A stretch of DNA of 64,000 nucleotides from Sphingomonadales bacterium UBA656 (GTDB lineage Bacteria > Pseudomonadota > Alphaproteobacteria > Sphingomonadales > Sphingomonadaceae): positions 19,777 to 83,776 of the forward strand of contig DBOC01000012.1 in assembly GCA_002299895.1 (NCBI GenBank), in the 5' to 3' direction. Of this stretch, positions 27,258 through 36,800 are shown piece by piece (the first letter of the stretch is position 1; each line of letters begins with the position of its first letter). A program made the translations under genes and the position numbers. Below the pieces are notes generated by a model. It made no database searches, had not been told where the DNA came from, and saw nothing but the letters and a program-made list of their open reading frames with translations.

Positions 27258-27285
27258 GTCTATTGGCATATTTATGCCAATAGAC
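27258..27285. promoter_or_regulatory. Candidate TetR operator, MBL/GST divergent promoter
   Basis: GTCTATTGGCAT-ATTT-ATGCCAATAGAC: perfect 12-bp arms with a 4-bp centre. Contains the TTGGCA-N6-TGCCAA core shared with the two other divergent promoters of element 2. Confidence 0.7.
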
Positions 27286-27358
27286 AATTGCAAGGAAAAC
27301 TAACGGATTCGACGTTGCACATCCTGGCGTCGAAAAAATCTGATCGGGAGATGTAATA

Positions 27359-27976
27359 ATGGATCTGAAACTACACTTTGCACCGAATAGCCGCGCAAGC
27401 CGCATCAGTTGGTTGCTTGAAGAGCTTGAATTGCCCTACGAGTTGAACCTGATGGCGTTTCATCCCAAGGATCTCAAATCCGACGAACATCGCGCCCGTC
27501 ATCCATTAGGCCGTGTCCCGGTTCTCGACGACGGTGAAGTATCGATTTTCGAATCCGGTGCCATAGTCGACTATATCCTGGAGCGGCACAGAAATGGCGG
27601 GTTGAAGCCTGCTGTCGATAGTCCTCACTTTGCCCCCTATCTCCAATGGTTTCATTATTGCGAAGGCATGGTGATGCCTCCCGTAAATACGATTGTCGTT
27701 CACACGCTGCTTCTCCCGCCCGACCGCCGCGACGAAACCGTCCTGGAGCAGGCACGCAAATTGCTGACCCGGGCGTGGCAGCCGGTCGATGAAACGCTTG
27801 CCGGCAAGGATTATCTGATCGGCGATTTCTCAGGTGCAGATATCATGCTCGGCCATGCCGCTTTCATGAGCAATCGGCTTGGCTGCATTCCACAAGAAAT
27901 GCCCAATTTGAGAGCCTATGTGCAGCGGATCAGCGAGCGCCCCGCTTTCGCCAAGGCAATTGTTATGGGTTTGTAA
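27359..27976 (+). CDS. Glutathione S-transferase
   Basis: 205 residues, standard GST length. N-terminal thioredoxin-like domain begins MDLKLHFAPNSRASRISWLL with a Ser-type active site (NSRASR); GRVPVLDDGEVSIFESGAIV holds the cis-Pro and glutathione-contacting Glu-Ser. C-terminal domain includes YLIGDFSGADIMLGHA. Divergent from the MBL hydrolase and preceded by an operator-like palindrome. Likely acts on an intermediate or toxic by-product of the catabolic cluster, which is inference. Confidence 0.88.
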   Translation: MDLKLHFAPNSRASRISWLLEELELPYELNLMAFHPKDLKSDEHRARHPLGRVPVLDDGEVSIFESGAIVDYILERHRNGGLKPAVDSPHFAPYLQWFHYCEGMVMPPVNTIVVHTLLLPPDRRDETVLEQARKLLTRAWQPVDETLAGKDYLIGDFSGADIMLGHAAFMSNRLGCIPQEMPNLRAYVQRISERPAFAKAIVMGL

Positions 27977-28090
27977 GGCAAACGCAAATAGCCCGGACTA
28001 TTGCTCCGATAATCATATCCAACGACACAATTCTGGTTGCGACCCGACCCTAACCTTTTCGCAACATGATGTAGGCGCTGCGGGACGGCG

Positions 28091-29437
28091 TTATCGATCC
28101 GGACGAGCCATCCACGATCGAAATAGCGCCTGGGGATCGTATTTATCCCGCACGGTGTCGAGCCGCGCGAGGTTTTCATCCTTCATGAAGAGAGCCGGCC
28201 TTTTTCCAAGGTTTTCATCTGCCAACTGGATGCCCACAGCATGCACCTGCATCGCGGCCATTCGCTCGGTAGCCCAATTGGCGTAACGGTCATCATCTTC
28301 CCCGCGCGTCCATTCGCCGTAAACTGCAAGATAGCGGTTTGCTTCAAGCGAGAAGGCCATGTCAGGGCGCTGCTGCGATGGATGCCAGTTGAGCCAAAGG
28401 CTGTGGCTCGGCGCGGGCGGCATAGTGGCGGCAATCGCTCGCAGGCCGGGTAGTAGGTCGTCGATAGGTGCGTCGGTCCAGATGTTATCGGTACACCAGC
28501 GCACGTCCGGCGGGAAATGTGTGATGTTGGCAGCCCGAGACATCAAACTCGTATTCATGGGCACAAGCGGGGTGGTGAAGCTCGCCAGCTTCCGGATTGG
28601 GCTATCGGAGATAAAACGCACCGCTTCACGCGCTTCGGCCCAGCTGTCGGCAAGAACCGGCACGATGACTTCAATGCCGGGCTGGAAGATACCCAGCGCC
28701 TTAGGGGTGATGAGTATCTGAAGTTCGATGGATTGGGGAACGGCGCTGCCGATGTCATCGGCCCAGCGAAAGACCTGCTCCAGATGCCGTTGGCGAAAGA
28801 CCTGCATCTTCAGCGCAGTGACCTTTTTGCGTGGGTGTAGCTTTAGGTGATAGCGCAGCACTACCGCAAAGAAGCCAGGCCCCGATCCGCGCGCGGCCCA
28901 GAACAAGTCTGCATTCTCGGTGGCGCTGGCATGGACCTGACGGCCATCGGCCAGCACCAGGTCAATCCCGATCAAACTCTCGGTCGCCAGTCCCAGTTCG
29001 CGGCTACCCCAGCCGAAACCGCCTTGCAGCAGAAACCCACCCATCGCGACATCGGGTGCATGGGCGATGGGGAAGAACAGCCCGTGCTTTCGCAGCGCAT
29101 TATCTAGGTCGAGCCCCCAGCATCCGGGACCAACCAGTGCAATTCTGGTCACTGGATCAATGGTAATCTGGTTGAACCGGGCCATGCTCAGCAGCAGTCC
29201 GCCGTCGCGGATGTGGTTCTGCGCCCAGCTATGGCCGCCCGAAACGATGCTGACCTGCCAAAGGTTCTCGCGCGCGAGCTGCAAGGCGCCCTGCACATCA
29301 CCTGCATCATTGGCTTCGACCAGAAGCTCTGGACGCACGCCGGGATCGCGGGCGTTAAAGCTGGTTGCGAGCACAGCCTTGTCGAAGCCGTCATCTCCGC
29401 GCCGCCAGACGCGGCCCCGCCCCGAGGGACGTTTCAT
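28091..29437 (-). CDS. FAD-linked oxidase (PCMH/BBE type)
   Basis: 448 residues. The FAD-binding PCMH domain carries VSIVSGGHSWAQNHIRDGG, where the His of GGHS is the usual covalent flavin site, and GGFLLQGGFGWGSRELGLA. The C-terminal substrate domain ends KYDPQALFRSW, close to the berberine-bridge-enzyme pattern. Family members oxidise alcohols, sugars or aromatic secondary metabolites with oxygen. Its start overlaps the stop of the phloretin-hydrolase-like gene by 4 bp, so the two are co-translated. The substrate is probably the same aromatic or polyketide-like compound. Confidence 0.82.
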   Translation of the reverse strand: MKRPSGRGRVWRRGDDGFDKAVLATSFNARDPGVRPELLVEANDAGDVQGALQLARENLWQVSIVSGGHSWAQNHIRDGGLLLSMARFNQITIDPVTRIALVGPGCWGLDLDNALRKHGLFFPIAHAPDVAMGGFLLQGGFGWGSRELGLATESLIGIDLVLADGRQVHASATENADLFWAARGSGPGFFAVVLRYHLKLHPRKKVTALKMQVFRQRHLEQVFRWADDIGSAVPQSIELQILITPKALGIFQPGIEVIVPVLADSWAEAREAVRFISDSPIRKLASFTTPLVPMNTSLMSRAANITHFPPDVRWCTDNIWTDAPIDDLLPGLRAIAATMPPAPSHSLWLNWHPSQQRPDMAFSLEANRYLAVYGEWTRGEDDDRYANWATERMAAMQVHAVGIQLADENLGKRPALFMKDENLARLDTVRDKYDPQALFRSWMARPDR

Positions 29438-30255
29438 GCCTGCTGCTCGCGATAGGCAGCGCCAAATTCATCGAACAATTGTGGGAGGAAGCCCGCCAGA
29501 TGCGCCATTTCTTGCGCATTATGAACAAGCAGGTCTGCCGGTGCGGGAAGAAGTTTGCTTGCAACCGGACGAATGGCTCTCGCCAATCCTCGTCTTATGG
29601 CACCGGGATTATCGCCCAGCGCGGTATTTTCGCCACCCATCCACATGCGCGAACGCATTTCGCTGCCGCCCGCAACTGGGCGTAACTGGTGTAGAAGCCA
29701 CCCGCCCTTGAGCGCAGTCCCGGGCACACCGACGCGCGCGCAGATCACTACTTCACCCTGCGCGGCCAGCCGATCTTGGTTAAAGCCCATAACAGCAGGC
29801 GGCACAAAACCGATGGCCCCTTTCAAGACGCGCGGGCCAAGATATTCGGTGATCAGCGATGTACGCCCGATATAGTTTTCGTCGTTGCGTCCGTCGGCCC
29901 AACGCGCGTCGATATGGGCCTTTGGGTGCCACAGCTTATAGCGCTGCGCCTCGCAGCCGTGCCAGCCGAACCACCAGTCCCACATCCTAGGCGTTACACC
30001 CGGCATGTTGGTGAGGCAGAACACGCGGATTGCGCCGTCGGGCGGGCAGGTATAGCCCGTCTCGACCGGCCCATAGCCCGGCTCGGCCATGTCGGCTGCG
30101 GCGCTGGCGGGCGCGAACAATTCATGCGCCTGCGGCCCGATCAGAAGCGCCTCGGCAACTTGCGGTTGGAGCGGTGCGAGCTCGGGATTGAAGAACTTGG
30201 CATAGGGGCTTTGCGCAAGCTCGTCCGGCGAGTATCCAAGGAGCCGTTGGTTCAT
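29434..30255 (-). CDS. Phloretin hydrolase / DAPG hydrolase (PhlG)-family C-C hydrolase
   Basis: 273 residues. The run MWDWWFGWHG then EAQRYKLWHPKAH and the late HNAQEMAHL (His245, Glu249) match the zinc-dependent PhlG family, which cleaves acyl groups from phloroglucinol compounds by a retro-Claisen step. In PhlG the equivalent C-terminal pair is a His-x3-Glu zinc site. I see those motifs but cannot tell the substrate. It lies between a TetR gene (4-bp gap upstream) and an FAD oxidase (overlap downstream), with a fumarylacetoacetase-like gene divergent. Confidence 0.78.
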   Translation of the reverse strand: MNQRLLGYSPDELAQSPYAKFFNPELAPLQPQVAEALLIGPQAHELFAPASAAADMAEPGYGPVETGYTCPPDGAIRVFCLTNMPGVTPRMWDWWFGWHGCEAQRYKLWHPKAHIDARWADGRNDENYIGRTSLITEYLGPRVLKGAIGFVPPAVMGFNQDRLAAQGEVVICARVGVPGTALKGGWLLHQLRPVAGGSEMRSRMWMGGENTALGDNPGAIRRGLARAIRPVASKLLPAPADLLVHNAQEMAHLAGFLPQLFDEFGAAYREQQA

Positions 30256-30259
30256 GGCA

Positions 30260-30901
30260 TTAGTCTCCAATGTTACTGGGGTTGTCATAGGCTGCCGCAA
30301 GCATAAGGCGCGATGTGTCGCTGCAATGCTGCAGCATGACCGCGAGCCACGCGCGCCGGACCTGCGCCATGCTCTCGCGGTTCGAGAAGAACCCCGAACC
30401 CCACATGCCAAGCACCGCAAGGAGCGTGATCGCGAGGTGGCGGCCCAACGACTGGGCATCGGTGTCCGCGCGCAGTTCGCCATTGGAGATAGCTTGCGCC
30501 ATTAACGCGCGTGCCGATGCGATTGCGCGTTCGACGCTTGTACTGCGAACCTCTGAATGATCGGAGGTCATGATCGCGGCATAAATGCCGCGGTAATAGG
30601 TTTCATCGCTGTCGAAAAACGTCTCAATCTGCCCAAGCGCGCGCAACATGCGCGCTATCGGCGCACCGTCAGAGTGGGCCAAACCCAATTGGGTGAATTT
30701 GAAAACTGCCTCATCGAGCAGTGCGATTAGCACATCGGTCTTCGATCCAAATAGGTTGTAGGGCGTGCGCAGGCTGACTCCAGCCACTACGGCCAAGCGA
30801 CGCATGGTGAGATTGTCCATACCTTCGCTGCGAATAATCGATTCTGCCGCCCCACAAATGCGCGCTCGGTTGAATGTTTTGGCCTCTTCGCGTCTTGACA
30901 T
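30260..30901 (-). CDS. TetR-family regulator of the C-C hydrolase group
   Basis: 213 residues. N-terminal HTH: RARICGAAESIIRSEGMDNL then TMRRLAVVAGVSLRTPYNLF and GSKTDVLIALLDEA, a clear TetR signature. It is first in a TetR-hydrolase-oxidase operon and divergent from the FAH-like gene, the usual arrangement for local repression. The 87-bp region between holds TTGACA on the minus strand (30932-30938 area) but no inverted repeat as clear as those of the other TetR set. It is not a close relative of the TetR at 25549. Confidence 0.87.
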   Translation of the reverse strand: MSRREEAKTFNRARICGAAESIIRSEGMDNLTMRRLAVVAGVSLRTPYNLFGSKTDVLIALLDEAVFKFTQLGLAHSDGAPIARMLRALGQIETFFDSDETYYRGIYAAIMTSDHSEVRSTSVERAIASARALMAQAISNGELRADTDAQSLGRHLAITLLAVLGMWGSGFFSNRESMAQVRRAWLAVMLQHCSDTSRLMLAAAYDNPSNIGD

Positions 30902-30988
30902 GCTGTTTAGTTGAATATTTTTATAACATGTGTCAATAATGTTTTGCGTCTGATGATGTGTTGACGTCGAAAAGGAGGATTGCAGCCG

Positions 30989-32206
30989 ATGCCGCAGGAT
31001 CGAATGACCTTAAAAAAGGTCGCAAAGTGGCTTGCGTGGCCGATGATCGCGATGGCGGTAATCGTGTTCACGGCTTGGGCGACATCGCCCGATCCACAGT
31101 TCAATCCGGCGAGCTTCGAGGAAGAGCCACTTGTTCAGGGCTTCGCCCCGCTTGAACAGGCTATCACGCTTGCGCAGTTCCGTGCGCCGAATGGCGACAC
31201 GCACACGTTGCTGGTGCTTGGCCGGGAAGGGGAGAGCGTTACCGGCATCGACCTCGCCGAACTCGGTGCCCCGGCGACAGCCGATCCGTTTGCGGCGCTG
31301 GCTGCCGTGAACCTGGCCACGGTGTTGGCTGGGCGCACTGGCACTATACCGAAAGCCACGATTGCAATTGGTGATCTGCTGCCGTCGGGCCCGGCTGGTA
31401 CCCGCCAGATCGGCACGGGCACTAATTTCCCCGAGCACGCCGAAGAGGCTGAGAGCGGCACCGTGTTCCAGTTCCCTAAATTCGGTCCAGCCTCTCCTGC
31501 ACGCACCCGGGTGCAGGCACCAGAGGGCGTCCTGCTCGATTATGAGGTCGAAATCTGCGTCCGCTTCGACCGGACATTGCGAACGGTCGAGGACTTTGAC
31601 CTAGCGGTAAAGGCGTTCTTCCTGTGCGGCGATTTCACCAATCGCAACGCGCTTATCAACCTGGCCGATCCGGACAATCTCGACTCAGGCAGCGGCTTTA
31701 GCGATGCCAAGAGCGGACCCGATTTTTTCCCGACCGGCCCTTTTCTTGTTATTCCCAGAGACTGGAAGACGTTCGTTGCCAACATCCGCATGACGACCGC
31801 AATCAACGATGCGCCGCGCCAAGACGCGCGCGGCAGCGAGATGACGCTCGACTTCCGAGGGCTTGCGCTAAAGGCCTTCACGGATATGACCAAATCGCGT
31901 TTTCTCTATCGCGGCAGCTATACCAAGCTCATGCCCGATGGCGCGATCCCGCCGAGCGCCACATTGATGTCTGGAACGGCTGAGGGCACGATCTTCACCC
32001 CACCAACACGCAGAGACCTGATCGATGCGGCGTTCGCTTATGTGATTGCGGGCGGTCCATTCGCGCGTCAATCACCGATGGACATTGCCCGCGAGAAATT
32101 TATCGCCAACGAACTTGCTGGCGGCCATTTCCTGCAGCCAAATGATGTGGTGCGTCATCGTTCGAACGTCCTTGGCGACATTGTCATCACAGTTGTCCGA
32201 CCATGA
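30989..32206 (+). CDS. Fumarylacetoacetate hydrolase-family protein with N-terminal membrane helix
   Basis: 405 residues. After a short basic start comes a hydrophobic helix (about 10-30, LAWPMIAMAVIVFTAWA), so the enzyme is anchored or exported. The C-terminal half has the FAH fold: GTGTNFPEHAEEA, VLLDYEVEICVRFD with the metal-binding E-x-E, FFLCGDFTNRNALIN, and KSGPDFFPTGPFLVIP. FAH enzymes hydrolyse C-C bonds of diketones or acylpyruvates. AAGGAGGA before ATG 30989 is a strong ribosome-binding site. Divergent from the TetR-PhlG-like operon, so two C-C hydrolases may act in sequence. The N-terminal domain of ~130 residues is unassigned. Confidence 0.75.
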   Translation: MPQDRMTLKKVAKWLAWPMIAMAVIVFTAWATSPDPQFNPASFEEEPLVQGFAPLEQAITLAQFRAPNGDTHTLLVLGREGESVTGIDLAELGAPATADPFAALAAVNLATVLAGRTGTIPKATIAIGDLLPSGPAGTRQIGTGTNFPEHAEEAESGTVFQFPKFGPASPARTRVQAPEGVLLDYEVEICVRFDRTLRTVEDFDLAVKAFFLCGDFTNRNALINLADPDNLDSGSGFSDAKSGPDFFPTGPFLVIPRDWKTFVANIRMTTAINDAPRQDARGSEMTLDFRGLALKAFTDMTKSRFLYRGSYTKLMPDGAIPPSATLMSGTAEGTIFTPPTRRDLIDAAFAYVIAGGPFARQSPMDIAREKFIANELAGGHFLQPNDVVRHRSNVLGDIVITVVRP

Positions 32207-32366
32207 TCTAATTGCTTGGGCGGTAGTGCCTTATTCTTGGTCGCACCCGCTCCTGTTGAGAAGCGTGGGTCGGATGGGGACCAGTGTAGGGTCTGCAAAG
32301 TTAGCGACAAAAGCCAGGCTTTCTGACTTGCATAAACGGCAACTATTCATCGATCCGCGCAGAGCC

Positions 32367-32468
32367 GCGGACAGTCCGCCTCCAGCCCAGAAACTGCTAT
32401 AACACCTGATCAAGGACCAGGGCCGCTTAGGCTTTCCGTCAGGGCAAACTGTTCCATTTGGAACGCTG
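32367..32468. repeat. 102-bp repeat R, copy 1 (right end of element 2)
   Basis: Aligns without gaps to 53412-53513 at roughly 78% identity by eye. It starts GCGGACAGTCCGC and ends in the palindrome GTTCCATTTGGAAC (32451-32464) plus GCTG. The 32207-32535 interval has no convincing gene. Confidence 0.65.
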
Positions 32469-32535
32469 ATAAAAACGCGCCCAGTCAGGCTGCCTTCTGC
32501 TGCAAAGGCTCTATCACCTAAAGCATTGAAATCAT

Positions 32536-32581
32536 TGGAGCGGGCGAAGGGATTCGAACCCTCGACCCCAACCTTGGCAAG
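32536..32581 (-). repeat. tRNA-Gly 3'-end fragment C (left attachment site of element 1)
   Basis: 46 bp identical to 63913-63958. Right of it are element left-end homology and two ATCCGAACA sites 11 bp apart (32637-32645, 32648-32656). Confidence 0.88.
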
Positions 32582-32961
32582 ATTCAGCTCTATGAAATTT
32601 CCGTTCTAAATCAGGTGCTTATAAAGCTCTTGAAAAATCCGAACACGATCCGAACATTTTTAAAAGCAGTACGCCTAGAATGCTTTGTGCTTAATGTTTT
32701 AGTGGCAGCTTTGCGCCCAACTACAGTTAACAAAAGCGCCAGCTGGCTCCCCCATAAGCGGACATTGCATGGGCAAGATTGATATGGCTGACTTGCTGGA
32801 TGATCGGGACAGGCAGCTTTCAGGACCAGTGGCGCAATAAACACCCATTCGCTCAACTCCGGCCGGAATGCCAACTGCGCATCTAATTCCTGTCGCTTTG
32901 ATCCGCATGTAAATTTCGATAGCAGATCAACTTCGCAACATTTTCCACATATCCTTAGGCA
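32582..32961. other. Non-coding left end of element 1
   Basis: 380 bp. The first ~130 bp are homologous to the left ends of elements 2 and 3 and carry two arm-like ATCCGAACA repeats. I see no gene in the rest; the czcD gene ends at its right edge. Confidence 0.5.
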
Positions 32962-33882
32962 TCAGCCATGCATTGACCCTGCATCTCCACAAGGAGCGGT
33001 TTCGGTCTGGATCGTGGCATGGTGGATGGCGAACCTGCTTTCGAGCATTTCTGCAAGAGCGCGACGTGTGGCTTCGGCATCGGCTCCGTCGGCTAATGCG
33101 ACATGGGCGGTCAGGCTGGCGTCATCACCGGCAACCGACCACAAATGAAGATCATGCACGCCCGCGACGCCCGCGGCTTCATTTATTGCCGCGCGGATCG
33201 CTTTCAGGTCGAACCCGCGAGGGACGCCTTGCAAGAGGATGTGGGTTGTATCGCGAAGCAAGACCCAAGTACGCGGCAACACCCACAGGCCGATACCGAT
33301 AGCAACAATTGGATCAATCCAGTTATAGCCGGTCAGATAGATGGCAACTGCCGCTGCGATCACGCCGAGCGAGCCGAGCATATCAGCCCACACTTCAAGA
33401 TAGGCTCCTTTGACGTTGAGGCTGTCATCTTTTCCGCCCGCCAATACCCGCATAGAAATGAGGTTCACAACAAGTCCGATGGTCGCGACCGTCAGCATCC
33501 CGACAGATTCAACCGGCTTGGGGTCGAAGAAACGACCGATGCCCTCAATCAGCACATAACCCGCAACCGCAAAGAGCAAGATTGCATTGAATGCGGCAGC
33601 CAGAATTTCAAAACGGCGATAGCCAAAGGTGCGTTTGTCATCAGGTGGCCGCTGGCCGATTTTGACCGCAGCAAGCGCAATGGCGAGTGCAGCGGAGTCC
33701 GTGAACATATGCGCAGCATCGGAGAGCAACGCGAGGCTATCGAACAGAAACGCGCCCACCAATTCTGCAACGAGAAAAACGGACGTGAGCGACAAAGCGA
33801 TAGCAAGCCGTCTGGTGCTGGCCCCCGCGCCATGATTGTGGCCAGCGTGTCCCCCGTCATCCTGTCTGTGATCTTCGCTCAT
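32962..33882 (-). CDS. czcD: CzcD-type cation diffusion facilitator
   Basis: 306 residues. His-rich N-terminus (GGHAGHNHGAG), six hydrophobic segments, a metal site in DAAHMFTDSAAL (HxxxD) and VWADMLGSLGV, and the cytoplasmic C-terminal domain with GVHDLHLWSVAGDD. This is an inner-membrane proton antiporter for Zn, Cd or Co, moving cytoplasmic metal to the periplasm where CzcCBA can expel it. Start overlaps the czcA stop by 4 bp; last gene of the czc operon. Confidence 0.93.
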   Translation of the reverse strand: MSEDHRQDDGGHAGHNHGAGASTRRLAIALSLTSVFLVAELVGAFLFDSLALLSDAAHMFTDSAALAIALAAVKIGQRPPDDKRTFGYRRFEILAAAFNAILLFAVAGYVLIEGIGRFFDPKPVESVGMLTVATIGLVVNLISMRVLAGGKDDSLNVKGAYLEVWADMLGSLGVIAAAVAIYLTGYNWIDPIVAIGIGLWVLPRTWVLLRDTTHILLQGVPRGFDLKAIRAAINEAAGVAGVHDLHLWSVAGDDASLTAHVALADGADAEATRRALAEMLESRFAIHHATIQTETAPCGDAGSMHG

Positions 33883-36800
33883 GCGACTGCTTCCTTGTAA
33901 ATGACTTCATTTTGCTCTTCCCGCCTATGGATCAACCGGTAGAGCGCAGGCAGCACGATCAAAGTCAGTATCGTCGAGGAGAGAATCCCGCCGATGACAA
34001 CACTGGCGAGCGGACGTTGCACTTCTGACCCAGCACCCACATTGAGCGCCATCGGCACAAAGCCCAATGAGGCGACAAGCGCGGTCATCAACACCGGACG
34101 GAGCCGGGTGAGCGCGCCCTCCCGGATCGCTGCATCAAGGTCCATCCCGCGTTCGCGCAAGTCTTTGATGAAGGACAGCATGACAACGCCGTTCAACACC
34201 GCGACGCCAGACAGTGCAATGAAGCCGATGCCAGCCGAAATCGACATCGGAATGTCGCGCAGCGCCAAAGCCGCAACGCCGCCAGTGAGTGCGAGCGGCA
34301 CGCCCGAGAATACGATGGCCGCGTCTTTGGCAGACCCGAACAGCGTGAACAGCAACCCGAAAATCAGAAGCAATGCGAGTGGCACCACGATCTGAAGCCG
34401 TGTGGCTGCCGACTGCAATTGTTCAAACGTCCCGCCATATTCGACATAATAGCCTTCGGGCAGCGTTACCTCTGCATCAATCTTGGTCCGCAGCTCAGCG
34501 ATGAACGACCCCAGATCTCGTCCTCGAACATTCGCAGTGATCACCGCGCGGCGTTTGCCATTTTCGCGGCTGATCTGGTTGGGGCCAACCGAAAGCTCAA
34601 CGTCGGCGACTTGCGCCAGCGGCACGAAGCCCGCCGCGCCGTCGCCGCCAATGGGGATTGGCAGGCTGCCAAGCGCATCGACGTTGGTGCGTAGCTCCTC
34701 AGGCAGGCGGACGACGACATCGAAGCGCCGGTCGCCCTCGAATACTTGTCCCGCCGCTCGTCCGCCCGTTGCGGTTGCGACGGCATCCTGTACATCGCTC
34801 ATGTTGATGCCGTAGCGGGCCAGCATGTCTCGTTTGGGCGTCACGGCAAGGACGGGCAGGCCCGTTACTTGCTCGATCTTCACGTCCTCGGCACCGGGGA
34901 TGGACTCGACAACCTCCTCGACGGCGCCGCCGCTTTCCAGCAATTGGTCGAGATCGTCACCGAACAGCTTGACCGCAACGTCCGAACGAACGCCTGCAAT
35001 GAGCTCGTTCATCCGCATTTGCACTGGCTGCGTGAATTCGTAATTGTTGCCGGGAATCTGTTGAACGGCCTTGTTAAGCTCAGCGATAAGCTGGTCACGC
35101 GGTTTACGCGGGTCGGGCCATTGAACGCGGTCTTTCAGCATGATGAAGTTATCCGCGACCGAAGGCGGCATCGGGTCGGTTGCCACATCGGCTGTGCCAA
35201 TCTTGGCGAACACCCGTTCGACTTCGGGAAATTTTCGAATGCGGTTTTCAAGTGCTTCCTGCATCTTGATCGCCTGGCTTAGGCTGGTGCCGGGAATGCG
35301 CAGCGCGTGCATCGCGATATCGCCTTCATCCAGGTTCGGGATAAACTCTGAACCCAGCCGCGTCGCACCAACGCCTGCAAGCAAGACAAGTGCGACAGCG
35401 CCGCCGATAATCAGCTTGCCGCGCTTCATCGTCGCATCAAGCAACGGCGCGTATTGGCGATTGAGCCAGCTCATCACGCGGTTTTCTTTCTCTTCCAAGC
35501 GGCCTGTCACGAATTGCGCGATGGCGGCAGGAACGAGGGTCAGCGCGAGGATCAAAGCTGCGGTGAGTGCCATGACGACGGTGATCGCCATCGGATGGAA
35601 GGTTTTGCCTTCGATTCCCGTCAGCGCGAAGATCGGCAGATAAACAACAGTGATGATGATGACGCCGAAAATGCTCGGCTTCATCACTTCGGCGCTGGCG
35701 CTTGCAACCAAACCAAAGCGTTCGTCGCGGTCTAGCAGACGGCCAAGCCGGTGCTGCGCCTCGCCCAAGCGGCGCAAGCAATTCTCGACGATGATGACCG
35801 CGCCATCGACGATCAAGCCGAAGTCCAGCGCACCCAGACTCATCAAATTGGCAGAAGTCCGCGTCTGCACCATGCCGGTCAGCGTCATCAGCATGGCAAC
35901 CGGAATCACCGCCGCCGTAATTAGCGCCGCGCGAATGTTGCCCAAAAGCAGAAACAGCACGACAACAACGAGCAAAGCGCCTTCGGCAAGGTTCTTTTCA
36001 ACAGTCGCAATAGTCCGGTCGACCAATTCGGTGCGGTCATAGAGCGGGTGGGCAACGACGCCTGCTGGAAGCGATTTCGTGGCTTGTTCAAGCCGTTCGG
36101 CGGCGGCTTGCGCAACCACGCGCGGGTTTTCACCGGTCAGCATGAAGATGGTGCCAAGCACGATCTCCTTGCCGTTCTCGGTGGCGGCTCCTGTTCGCAG
36201 TTCAGAGCCGATCACAACCTCGGCAACATCGCCGATGCGGATAGGGACACCGCCGCGCGTTGCGACGATGATTTGCGACAGGTCGGCTTCATCCTTTGCC
36301 TGACCCGGCACACGGATCAGGATTTGCTCGCCTGCACGCTCGACATAACCTGCGCCCTTGTTGGCATTGTTGGCCTCAAGCGCCTCGACAATATCGGTCA
36401 GCGACAGTTTGAGTGAAGCGAGCTGCTGCGGGTTGGGTGTGACATGATATTGCCGTGCATATCCGCCGATAGTGTTGACCTCGGCAACGCCGGGAATTGT
36501 CCGCATCTGCGGACGCACGACCCAATCGGACAGCGTTCGCAGATCGCTTGGTGTATATTCCGAGCCATCGGGTTTGCGCGCGCCGGGTTTCGGCTCGACA
36601 GCATACATGAAGATTTCGCCAAGGCCCGTTGCGAGCGGGCCAAGCTGCGGTTCGATTCCCGGGGGCAGTTGCGACTTCGCCGACTGGATTCGCTCATTGA
36701 CAAGCTGGCGCGCGAAATAGGTATCGGTGCCGTCTTCGAAGACCACTGTAACCTGACTCAATCCGTAACGTGAGATTGACCGCGTATAGGCGAGTTTCGG

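Larger units (their letters stand above)
17635..32535. mobile_element. Element 2: catabolic integrase-less element between att copies B and C
   Basis: Bounded by identical 46-bp tRNA-Gly fragments. It encodes fatty-acyl/aromatic-type catabolism with two TetR regulators and no recombinase. Its right end has a 102-bp sequence (32367-32468) that is about 78% identical to 53412-53513, at the edge of element 1's mobile core. It may be a deletion derivative of an element like element 1. Confidence 0.6.

Noticed and set aside
13175..32581. Copies A, B and C as functional tRNA genes
   Set aside because: Each stops after the anticodon region; the D arm and 5' acceptor strand are missing.
32611..32908. 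Two minus-strand frames between att C and czcD
   Set aside because: They overlap each other and the element-end repeat; no start signal and no coherent protein features.
33103..33900. 265-codon plus-strand frame opposite czcD
   Set aside because: Antisense shadow of a clear transporter gene; composition does not resemble a protein family.
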